The position numbers and the translations under genes are program-made. Below, one piece after another: positions 1-5,355 of a stretch of 5,355 bases of DNA. Positions within the stretch are counted from its first letter, which is position 1. The number at the start of each line of letters is the position of its first letter. The stretch spans positions 1-5,355 of the forward strand of contig JABUTQ010000431.1 of assembly GCA_021443605.1 (NCBI GenBank), given 5' to 3'. This stretch comes from Bacteroidales bacterium (GTDB lineage Bacteria > Bacteroidota > Bacteroidia > Bacteroidales > UBA932). Below the pieces are notes generated by a model. It searched no databases, was not told the DNA's origin, and was given only the letters and a program-made list of their open reading frames with translations.

Positions 1-404
1 AAGAGCACTTTAGTCTTGGTCTTGTCCCTCTGGCAACAAGCAATGAAGGAGCCAAACGACCCCGCAACGCTGCCAGTTGTGGGAATACAGGCACGGGGTG
101 TAATATCTACATTGATGAATGCCTTGACGAATTGACTTGCAGCTTCTTTCAACTCCGTGACGCCGGCTGCGGCGGGATACTGGCTGCCGATTCCGCTGTC
201 GAGAGCCCGTTTTTCTGCCTCGATGCCATACTTATTTGCAGGCAACCCCGGAGAGCCCTGATCCATACGGATGAATGGAATCCCCGTCTTTTGTTCAAGC
301 CACTGCGCCACAAGCAGAGTTTCACCTATAGTTGCGTGGGAGAGGTCTGCCACATTATTCACGCGGGCAGCCTCTTCTACCAATTGTTCGTCAAAAATCT
401 TCAT
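1..404 (-). CDS. PLP-dependent class I/II aminotransferase (N-terminal part, 3' end outside window)
   Basis: The reverse strand from the ATG at 402-404 is open to the left edge and gives 134 residues plus two bases. It begins MKIFDEQLVEEAARVNNVAD and contains hallmarks of the N-terminal part of fold-type I aminotransferases: IRMDQGSPGLPANKYGIE (45-62), then SQYPAAAGVTELKEAAS (74-90), which matches the substrate-side Y-x-x-x-x-G-x-x-x-L-(K/R) segment of the class, and PTTGSVAGSFGSF (108-120), where the Gly/Ser-rich turn should hold the PLP phosphate. The PLP lysine lies beyond the window. The family has about 400 or more residues, so roughly a third is seen. It starts 8 nt after the second paaK stop, on the same strand, so it is probably the next gene of the operon. 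In context it should interconvert aromatic amino acids and arylpyruvates, the substrate or product of IorAB; this specificity is inferred from position only. Confidence 0.85.
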   Translation of the reverse strand, partial: MKIFDEQLVEEAARVNNVADLSHATIGETLLVAQWLEQKTGIPFIRMDQGSPGLPANKYGIEAEKRALDSGIGSQYPAAAGVTELKEAASQFVKAFINVDITPRACIPTTGSVAGSFGSFIACCQRDKTKTKVL

Positions 405-412
405 AAAGAGTT

Positions 413-1720
413 TTAATTCTTGAAATTACGTTTATCACACGTGTGTTTTGCCTTACCGCTGGAGCGTTCAAGAGTCATCGGCGGAAGGATATGGATGTTG
501 GGCTTGATTCCCACCATAGAGACAATACGGTCGTAAAGCGGCTGGATATGAGGCATCTGACCTTCGGGGCTACGACGGAAATATTCCGGTTTCAGCTCAA
601 CGTCGAGGTCGAAGGTATCTTCGTTGTTCACGCGATCCACGGTAATGAAATAATATGGTTGGAAAGCGGGGAACTCTGTGAGGCAAGCCTCTATCTGTGA
701 AGGGAATACGTTCACTCCGCGGATAATCATCATATCGTCTGAACGGCCAAGGATACGGTCCATGCGGACTGCCGTGCGGCCGCACTCGCATTTTTCATAG
801 TGAAGGCGGGTAAGGTCGCGTGTACGATAGCGAAGGATAGGCATAGCCTCTTTGCAAAGAGATGTAAAGACAAGTTCACCGAACTCACCCGGAGCCACAG
901 GCTGAAGAGTCTCGGGATTGATAATTTCCGGATAGAACATATCTTCCCAGAGGTGTGTTCCGTTCTGGCATTCGCATTCACCGCCCACTCCGGGGCCGCA
1001 CATCTCTGTAAGTCCGTAGATATCATACGCTTTGATATGGAGCTTCTCCTCCAGCTCACGGCGCATTCCCTCTGTCCAGGGCTCTGCTCCGAAGAATCCG
1101 CAACGGAGAGCCATCTTGTTGATCGATACCCTGTCGCTGTTCTGGATAGCCTCTGCAAGACGCATTGCGTATGAAGGGGTGCAAGCCAGGACATTAGTAC
1201 GGAGGTCTTCCATCAACATTATCTGTTTTTCGGTATTGCCGGAAGAGGTCGGAAGCTGGCAGGCACCAAGTCTTGCAGCTCCTTCGTGGGCTCCCAATCC
1301 GCCTGTAAAAAGGCCATAACCATAACTGACCTGCACTGTATCGCCGGGCCCTACACCACCGGCCGCCATCACGCGGGCAACCCCTTCAGACCACATATCG
1401 AGGTCATTCTTCGTATAGACGTCAATGACGGGCTTCCCTGTAGTACCGGAAGAAGCGTGCACGCGGGCAATCTCTGTCGGGGGAACCACCATCAATCCGA
1501 ACGGATATTCGTCACGGAGGTCAAACTTTGTGGTAAAAGGGAGCTTGTGGATGTCGTCAATGGATTGGATATCATCAGGAGTGACGTCCATCTCGGCCAT
1601 CTTGCGGCGATAGAATTTAGACTTGCGGTAGCAGGTCTTTACAATGTCTTTCAGTCTTTGGCTTTGGAGCTCGCGCATCTCCTCGCGCGACATACACTCC
1701 ATCTGCGGATTGTAAATCAT
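413..1720 (-). CDS. paaK: Phenylacetate-CoA ligase, second paralogue
   Basis: A 435-residue AMP-forming aryl-CoA ligase, alignable with the first paralogue from end to end. The start MIYNPQMECMSREEM is the common form in the PaaK family, so the ATG at 1718-1720 is well supported. Motifs: phosphate loop SSGTTGKP (90-97), GAEP (211-214), YGLTEM (235-240), YRTRD (298-302), GRSDDM (325-330) followed by IIRGVNVFPSQIE, and a catalytic Lys candidate at SGKAK (Lys423). Cys241, Cys249, Cys311 and Cys313 correspond to Cys of the other copy, with an extra Cys251. The phosphate loop ends GKP here and GNP in the first copy. The predicted aryl pocket reads GLGAHEGAARLG where the first copy has GLGFQYGAEKMG. 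The C-terminal region (about 375-400) is also divergent. It ends 8 nt before the aminotransferase start. It activates phenylacetate or a related aryl acid, or releases it in reverse; which substrate is unknown. Confidence 0.93.
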   Translation of the reverse strand: MIYNPQMECMSREEMRELQSQRLKDIVKTCYRKSKFYRRKMAEMDVTPDDIQSIDDIHKLPFTTKFDLRDEYPFGLMVVPPTEIARVHASSGTTGKPVIDVYTKNDLDMWSEGVARVMAAGGVGPGDTVQVSYGYGLFTGGLGAHEGAARLGACQLPTSSGNTEKQIMLMEDLRTNVLACTPSYAMRLAEAIQNSDRVSINKMALRCGFFGAEPWTEGMRRELEEKLHIKAYDIYGLTEMCGPGVGGECECQNGTHLWEDMFYPEIINPETLQPVAPGEFGELVFTSLCKEAMPILRYRTRDLTRLHYEKCECGRTAVRMDRILGRSDDMMIIRGVNVFPSQIEACLTEFPAFQPYYFITVDRVNNEDTFDLDVELKPEYFRRSPEGQMPHIQPLYDRIVSMVGIKPNIHILPPMTLERSSGKAKHTCDKRNFKN

Positions 1721-1734
1721 GGAACAGTATAAAA

Positions 1735-2148
1735 TTACATAAGTGATTCAAATTCAATATCTTTTTTAAGACGATACCCAAGGGCGGTCATTGTGGCAAT
1801 CAAATCTCCATCCTGATTGGTAACCTTGACATCGCAGTAAGGCAGGCGATGGTGATCGAATGTCTCCGAACACTCTGCCGTCAAAACATCTCCAAGCCGT
1901 GCCGAATGGAGAAAAGTAATCGTATTGCTTACTCCAAGAGTCAATATGCCGTGGCTGTTTGCAACAGCGGCAAAAGCAAGATCGGCAAGCGTATATACGG
2001 CACCTCCCTGACAAACCCCACCACCATTCAAATGTCGCTCATTTACAGTCATTTCCGTACGGGCATACCCCTCCTTGAGCTCGACTATCCTCACCCCGGC
2101 ACCATTTGCGAAGCGGTCGTCTGCATTGAGTTTTTCAAGGAGATTCAT
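1735..2148 (-). CDS. PaaI-like hotdog-fold acyl-CoA thioesterase
   Basis: A 137-residue single hotdog-domain protein of the PaaI thioesterase family, which hydrolyses aryl- and hydroxyaryl-acetyl-CoA esters in the cytoplasm. The family pattern is clear: HLNGGGVCQGGAVYTLADLAF at 39-59, where Asn41 and the start of the long central helix align with PaaI, and Asp56 matches the catalytic acidic residue of the E. coli enzyme. Later strands carry TITFLHSARLGD (76-87) and a C-terminal GYRLKK. One oddity is that the HGG of the family consensus reads QGG here (Gln47). Variants with Gln are, I believe, found in other anaerobes, so activity is not ruled out. The length is normal for the family. The start at 2146-2148 lies 6 nt after the ACT gene's stop, and the stop is 14 nt before the second paaK. 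In this context it would release free arylacetate and CoA irreversibly, bypassing PaaK; that role is inference. Confidence 0.88.
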   Translation of the reverse strand: MNLLEKLNADDRFANGAGVRIVELKEGYARTEMTVNERHLNGGGVCQGGAVYTLADLAFAAVANSHGILTLGVSNTITFLHSARLGDVLTAECSETFDHHRLPYCDVKVTNQDGDLIATMTALGYRLKKDIEFESLM

Positions 2149-2154
2149 ACAACT

Positions 2155-2577
2155 TTACTTCTTGAAATCATCCTCTGTGAGGAAATGCATCTTCTTGAGC
2201 ATTATAATCTCTTTTGCCTTCTCTGCATCGTCCACGCGGAATGCGAGCACCCCTCTCCCATTCCACAAGAAAGAGTATAGATACAAGATACTCACACCGG
2301 CATCGCTGATTGTCTTGATAGCCTTGGCGGCACACCCCGGTTCGTCATCTATGCTCAACGTGAATACGTCGGAAAGCTGGGTATTGATTCCGGCTTCCTT
2401 CATAATCAGATAAGCTTTTGCCGGCTCGTTGCAAAGCACGCGATAAATACCATAGTCCTTGGTATCCGCCACCGTGGAGGCGATAATCTGTATGCCGGCC
2501 TGGCTCAACAGGTCGAGGACGCGGATAAGTGTCCCCCCCTTGTTCTCTATAAAGATTGATAACTGCTTTATTGTCAT
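2155..2577 (-). CDS. Tandem ACT-domain protein, probable aromatic amino acid sensor
   Basis: A 140-residue protein made of two ACT domains and nothing else. ACT1 spans about residues 3-70, with its ligand-loop/first-helix segment ENKGGTLIRVLDLLSQAGI (11-29). ACT2 spans about 71-137, with the matching segment DDEPGCAAKAIKTISDAGV (77-95). The repeat is visible as the same strand-loop-helix pattern, turning at SQAGI and SDAGV. ACT domains usually bind small ligands, often amino acids, at the Gly-rich loop between strand 1 and helix 1. Free-standing tandem ACT proteins of this type (COG4747-like) often sit next to paaK genes in anaerobes, to my knowledge. It has no enzymatic domain, so a regulatory role, such as sensing Phe, Trp or an arylacetate to control a neighbouring ligase, is inference. 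Such proteins are sometimes misnamed acetolactate synthase small subunit. It starts 12 nt after paaK and ends 6 nt before the thioesterase gene. Confidence 0.88.
   Translation of the reverse strand: MTIKQLSIFIENKGGTLIRVLDLLSQAGIQIIASTVADTKDYGIYRVLCNEPAKAYLIMKEAGINTQLSDVFTLSIDDEPGCAAKAIKTISDAGVSILYLYSFLWNGRGVLAFRVDDAEKAKEIIMLKKMHFLTEDDFKK
2533..2539 (-). repeat. G7 homopolymer tract in codons 13-15 of the ACT-domain gene
   Basis: Seven C residues on the plus strand read as AAG GGG GGG A on the coding strand and encode Lys13-Gly14-Gly15 in the ligand loop of ACT1. A one-base change in length would shift the frame almost at the start of the protein. Such tracts can mediate phase variation, but seven bases is short, and the two Gly codons are also explained by ACT loop conservation. 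It is noted as a site, not a proven switch. Confidence 0.35.
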
Positions 2578-2589
2578 TGGATTAACTTT

Positions 2590-3927
2590 TTATTCATAAA
2601 CTTTGCGCTTATCTACCACACGCACCGCCTTGCCGTCGCTCACGGGTAAAGAGCCCTTTGGTACAAGTTTCACATGAGGCGTAAGGAGAATCTCGTCTTT
2701 CAACGCCCTCTTTATGCTCTTTTCCAAAGCGATAAGGCGCTGATAATCATCCGTGAAGAGCTCTTCAAGCTCAACCTCCACGGTCATATTGTCGTTGTCG
2801 TCGTCCGTGGTAAGGGTGATGAGATAGTTGCTTGCCAATTCGGGGAAGGTCATCAGAATCTTCTCTATCTGAATCGGGAAGATGTTCACCCCTTTGAGCA
2901 CAATCATATCGTCGGAGCGCCCTTTCATCCTGTCTATGCGGACGTGGTTTCTTCCACAGGGACAACTGCGGCCGAGGACACGGGTGAGGTCACGGGTACG
3001 ATACCGCAGGAGGGGCATCGCCTCGCGGCGGAGTGTGGTGAGCACCAGTTCGCCAATTTCACCATCAGGCACAGGCTCAAGCGTTTCCGGATTTACGATT
3101 TCTACGATATAGTAATCTTCCCAGAAATGAAGACCGTTCTGCTCCTTGCATTCGAATCCCACACCGGGGCCGCACATCTCACTCATTCCAAATGAGTTAT
3201 AAGCCTTTACCCCAAACATCTGCTCAATTCTTCGACGCTGTTCCTCCGAATGGGGCTCGGCTCCGATGGCAAATACTTTCAGTTTCGTGTCTTTACGGGG
3301 ATCCACACCCTCTTTGTCCATCACCTCTTTTAGACGGGTAAGATAAGACGGAACAGCGTGGACAGCAGTTGTTCCAAAATCTTTTATGAACTTAATCTGT
3401 CTCAATGAGTTGCCGGCAGCGGCAGGGACTGTCAGCATCCCCATTTTCTCTGCTCCGTACTGAAATCCGAGGCCACCGGTGAACATTCCGTAACCGCTCG
3501 AATTCTGAAATACGTCTGTCGGACGGAGCCCCACCATCCACAGATTACGAGCCACTTGGTTTGCCCATTCGTCAATATCTTGCGCCGTATGCAGAATCAC
3601 CGTGGGGTTTCCGGTCGTGCCGGAAGAAGAATGAAGCCTGGTGCATTTTTCGAGCGGCACAGAAGCAATCCCAAAAGGATATGTGTCGCGCAAATCCTGT
3701 TTGGTTGTAAATGGGACCTTGCGCAAATCTTCAAGTGTCTTTATATCATCCACAGAGAGACCGGCCTCCTCAAAACGCTTTTTGTAGAAAGGCGAGTTCA
3801 TGCAGTGTGCCAGAGTCTCTTTCAGTCGCTCGAACTGCAGTTGTTCAATCCCCTCACGAGACAAAGTTTCCACCTCGGGATTGAAGTATTCGCAACTGTA
3901 ATTCCTTTTAAGTCCTTCGTTTTCCAT
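2590..3927 (-). CDS. paaK: Phenylacetate-CoA ligase, first paralogue
   Basis: A 445-residue AMP-forming aryl-CoA ligase of the PaaK family in the adenylate-forming superfamily. It catalyses arylacetate + ATP + CoA to arylacetyl-CoA + AMP + PPi and can in principle run in reverse. Motifs in order: phosphate loop SSSGTTGNP (100-108), GAEP (222-225), FGMSEM (246-251), YRTRD (309-313), hinge-region GRSDDM (336-341) with LKGVN after it, and the C-terminal catalytic Lys candidate in DGKAV (Lys433). Cys252, Cys260, Cys322 and Cys324 are all matched in the second paralogue. Compared with that paralogue it has about ten extra N-terminal residues; the start at 3925-3927 is kept because it follows the iorB stop by one base and the extension has no better internal Met. 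Phe155 and Tyr157 in the predicted aryl pocket differ from the second copy, so the two may prefer different arylacetates. The exact substrate cannot be read from the sequence. Confidence 0.93.
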   Translation of the reverse strand: MENEGLKRNYSCEYFNPEVETLSREGIEQLQFERLKETLAHCMNSPFYKKRFEEAGLSVDDIKTLEDLRKVPFTTKQDLRDTYPFGIASVPLEKCTRLHSSSGTTGNPTVILHTAQDIDEWANQVARNLWMVGLRPTDVFQNSSGYGMFTGGLGFQYGAEKMGMLTVPAAAGNSLRQIKFIKDFGTTAVHAVPSYLTRLKEVMDKEGVDPRKDTKLKVFAIGAEPHSEEQRRRIEQMFGVKAYNSFGMSEMCGPGVGFECKEQNGLHFWEDYYIVEIVNPETLEPVPDGEIGELVLTTLRREAMPLLRYRTRDLTRVLGRSCPCGRNHVRIDRMKGRSDDMIVLKGVNIFPIQIEKILMTFPELASNYLITLTTDDDNDNMTVEVELEELFTDDYQRLIALEKSIKRALKDEILLTPHVKLVPKGSLPVSDGKAVRVVDKRKVYE

Positions 3928-3928
3928 C

Positions 3929-4504
3929 TTATTGATTTACAGCATCAAACAATTTCAAATTAGCATTTACCACAGTTTCTCCCTTACGTGAGAAGATAGT
4001 AGCCACGGCTTGGCGAAGTTGGGCGGGCGATACAATTTCCAGATATTTTGCCGCCATCCCGAGAAGCACGATATTCGCTCCGCGCGGATTGCCTGCATCC
4101 TTTGCAAACTGCTCTATATCAAGCTTCACCACATTGGGAAGTGAATCAAGCTCGGCAAAGAGAGATTTTTCATCGGGGTAATTCGGTATATTCACGAACG
4201 GCTTGCTGCTTGTGATAATCACCCCGTTCTTTGAAAGATACGGCAGATAGCGGAGCGCCTCCATCGGCTCCATACTGATGATAAGGTCGCAACTCCCCTT
4301 GGGAATAAGGTCGCTCCAAATCTGTTCTGTACTCAGACGAAGATTGCTCTGCACATCACCGCCGCGCTGGCTCATACCGTGTACTTCAGCCTGTTTGAGA
4401 TTCACACCGGCCTTGGTGGCAGCCTCGCCTATTATCGTTGCGATAGAGAGAATTCCTTGTCCTCCCACACCGCATAATATAATGTCTTTCTTCATTTCAA
4501 CCAT
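3929..4504 (-). CDS. iorB: Indolepyruvate ferredoxin oxidoreductase, small subunit IorB
   Basis: This is a 191-residue protein of the gamma-type 2-oxoacid oxidoreductase family and the partner of IorA in arylpyruvate oxidation or arylacetyl-CoA carboxylation. The N-terminus has the nucleotide-like loop GVGGQG (residues 12-17), followed by the subunit signature EVHGMSQRGG (40-49); GNPRGAN at 138-144 lies near the C-terminal helices. The length matches the family. The start is chosen at the ATG at 4502-4504, which overlaps the iorA stop in TAATG and fits translational coupling. An ATG three codons later (4493-4495, giving MKKDIILCG) is a possible alternative. A GTG at 4547-4549 opens the same frame 15 codons earlier but lies inside iorA and adds no family-like sequence. 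The stop is separated from the paaK start by one base. No Shine-Dalgarno sequence is visible, only an A-rich stretch. Confidence 0.93.
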   Translation of the reverse strand: MVEMKKDIILCGVGGQGILSIATIIGEAATKAGVNLKQAEVHGMSQRGGDVQSNLRLSTEQIWSDLIPKGSCDLIISMEPMEALRYLPYLSKNGVIITSSKPFVNIPNYPDEKSLFAELDSLPNVVKLDIEQFAKDAGNPRGANIVLLGMAAKYLEIVSPAQLRQAVATIFSRKGETVVNANLKLFDAVNQ

Positions 4505-4515
4505 TAACTTTTTTT
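4502..4515 (-). promoter_or_regulatory. iorA/iorB translational junction with TAATG overlap and A7 tract
   Basis: On the coding strand the iorA stop TAA (4504-4506) and the iorB start ATG (4502-4504) share one base. Just before them is a run of seven A residues (4509-4515). The overlap suggests termination-reinitiation coupling, which would keep the two subunits in equal amounts. The iorB frame is open through the A7 run back to at least 4549, so adding one A, or a -1 ribosomal shift here, would join IorA to IorB without a stop. The geometry is seen directly; any function for the A7 tract is inference. Confidence 0.6.
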
Positions 4516-5355
4516 CTCGCGGGCGTGACGTGCAGCTGTCTGTATGCACTCGCGACGCGGAATTATTACTGAAACTCCCTTATATTCAATCTCTTGCCTA
4601 ATAATTCTTGTAATCTCTTCCATATTCTTTGCAAGAGGAACCACTACGTGAAGATGCTCCGGCTCCACACCGATGCCGAGACAAATCTGCTCGAACTTGT
4701 TTGTCCCTGCGCTATCCTGCCCTCCGGTCATTCCTGTGGTCAAATTATCTGATATAATGACAGTTATATTTGAATTTTCATTTACTGCATCGAGAAGGCC
4801 TGTCATGCCGGAATGAGTAAAAGTCGAATCGCCTATCACGGCCACGGCCGGGAACAATCCTGCATCTGCCGCCCCTTTTGCCATTGTGATGGATGCCCCC
4901 ATATCGACGCAAGACGAAAGAGCCTTGAACGGAGGAAGCGCTCCAAGGGTGTAGCATCCGATGTCACCAAACACACGATGGTCCGGATATTCTTCAAGTA
5001 CCTTGTTAAGAGCGGTATATACATCCCTGTGACCGCACCCCTGGCAGAACTGAGGGGGACGATTGGCCAGATTCTTTGCCTCGTCAAAACCTTTTTCAAG
5101 AGGATTTTCGAGATCCATATATTCACACAGAGCTTCCGCCACACAATCGGGGGTAAGCTCGCCGGTCCTTGGAAGGTCTCCGGTCAGACGCCCCTTGATA
5201 GGAGCTACGTCACCAACTATTTTTCTAACCTCTTCTTCCACAATCGGTTGGCCGTCTTCCACCACCAAAAGACAACTGCAATTTTCTGCAAGCTCCATCA
5301 ATTTCTTTTCCGGCAGCGGATATTGACTGATTTTCAAGATATTGGCTTTATTTCC
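4504..5355 (-). CDS. iorA: Indolepyruvate ferredoxin oxidoreductase, thiamine-diphosphate subunit IorA (C-terminal part, 5' end outside window)
   Basis: IorA is the large subunit of an enzyme that converts arylpyruvates and CoA to arylacetyl-CoA and CO2 with reduction of ferredoxin, in the cytoplasm. The frame is open to the right edge, so 283 C-terminal residues are visible; the family usually has well over 500. Upstream in frame the sequence reads GNKANIL before KISQYPLP, so the TTG at 5335-5337 is an internal Leu codon, not a start. Counted from the window edge, the thiamine-diphosphate domain begins with CQGCGH (Cys104, Cys107), continues with GDIGC (Cys134), and carries the cofactor motif GDSTF...DN (about residues 175-204). 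RREC near the end supplies Cys270. By analogy with 2-oxoacid oxidoreductase beta subunits these four Cys should bind the proximal [4Fe-4S] cluster (inference). The protein stops 13 residues after Cys270, so the usual C-terminal ferredoxin-like domain is absent. Its TAA overlaps the iorB start. Confidence 0.93.
   Translation of the reverse strand, partial: GNKANILKISQYPLPEKKLMELAENCSCLLVVEDGQPIVEEEVRKIVGDVAPIKGRLTGDLPRTGELTPDCVAEALCEYMDLENPLEKGFDEAKNLANRPPQFCQGCGHRDVYTALNKVLEEYPDHRVFGDIGCYTLGALPPFKALSSCVDMGASITMAKGAADAGLFPAVAVIGDSTFTHSGMTGLLDAVNENSNITVIISDNLTTGMTGGQDSAGTNKFEQICLGIGVEPEHLHVVVPLAKNMEEITRIIRQEIEYKGVSVIIPRRECIQTAARHAREKKS

Noticed and set aside
132..416. Plus-strand open frame of 94 codons at the left end.
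   Set aside because: It is antisense to a clear aminotransferase frame on the minus strand and has no recognisable domain.
730..1194. Minus-strand open frame of 154 codons inside the second paaK.
   Set aside because: It is an out-of-frame shadow of paaK, whose own frame carries all family motifs.
1849..2280. Plus-strand open frame of 143 codons across the thioesterase and ACT genes.
   Set aside because: It is antisense to two well-supported genes and crosses their junction; the protein resembles nothing I recognise.
2578..2592. A shared AAAAAGTTAAT string before the ACT gene and at the iorA/iorB junction, as a possible common leader element.
   Set aside because: One copy is part of the iorA coding end, the other junctions lack it, and A/T-rich strings recur by chance.
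2674..3195. Plus-strand open frame of 173 codons opposite the first paaK.
   Set aside because: It is the mirror of conserved paaK codons, with low-complexity Val runs and no domain pattern.
4505..4549. A longer iorB start at the GTG at 4547-4549, adding 15 residues.
   Set aside because: The extension lies wholly inside iorA, does not resemble IorB proteins, and the TAATG start gives the normal family length.
5335..5337. TTG as the start of a short 277-residue IorA.
   Set aside because: The frame stays open to the window edge with IorA-like residues (NKANIL) upstream, and a real IorA needs its N-terminal half; the TTG is an internal Leu.
1..5355. Aerobic phenylacetate degradation cluster, suggested by paaK and a paaI-like gene.
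   Set aside because: No epoxidase or ring-cleavage genes are in the window, and the neighbours are oxygen-sensitive ferredoxin oxidoreductase subunits.

Overview
The window is a continuous stretch of one operon, read entirely on the minus strand and cut at both ends. It looks like an anaerobe of the order Bacteroidales (Bacteroides, Parabacteroides, Prevotella and relatives). The grounds are the family resemblance of the proteins, the moderate GC content by eye, and the absence of any Shine-Dalgarno-like GGAGG before the six visible starts, which is typical of Bacteroidetes. The genus cannot be fixed from the sequence alone.

In transcription order (right to left) the genes are: iorA, the C-terminal half of the thiamine-diphosphate subunit of indolepyruvate/arylpyruvate:ferredoxin oxidoreductase (4504-5355, 5' end outside the window); iorB, its small subunit (3929-4504); a first phenylacetate-CoA ligase, PaaK (2590-3927); a tandem ACT-domain protein (2155-2577); a PaaI-like hotdog thioesterase (1735-2148); a second PaaK paralogue (413-1720); and the N-terminal third of a PLP-dependent class I/II aminotransferase (1-404, 3' end outside the window). 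Gaps between genes are 1, 12, 6, 14 and 8 nt. iorA and iorB overlap by one base in a TAATG. No promoter, terminator, RNA gene, mobile element or CRISPR array is visible, and no stretch above 20 bases lacks a gene.

The genes fit one short, reversible pathway of aromatic 2-oxo acids. In the degradative direction an aromatic amino acid is transaminated to an arylpyruvate, IorAB oxidatively decarboxylates it to an arylacetyl-CoA with reduction of ferredoxin, and the CoA ester becomes free phenylacetate, indoleacetate or 4-hydroxyphenylacetate through PaaK in reverse or through the thioesterase. In the other direction PaaK activates an arylacetate, IorAB carboxylates it reductively, and the aminotransferase makes Phe, Tyr or Trp; this salvage is known from rumen and gut anaerobes. 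No ring-epoxidation or ring-opening paa genes are present in the window, so aerobic phenylacetate catabolism is not indicated here. The direction used in the cell is inference.

The points most worth a second look are: an IorA that ends just where the C-terminal ferredoxin domain normally starts but keeps the four presumed ligands of the proximal cluster; an A7 tract at the iorA/iorB junction from which a one-base slip would fuse the two subunits; two PaaK paralogues with different predicted substrate pockets; and a tandem ACT protein between them with a G7 tract in its first ligand loop.
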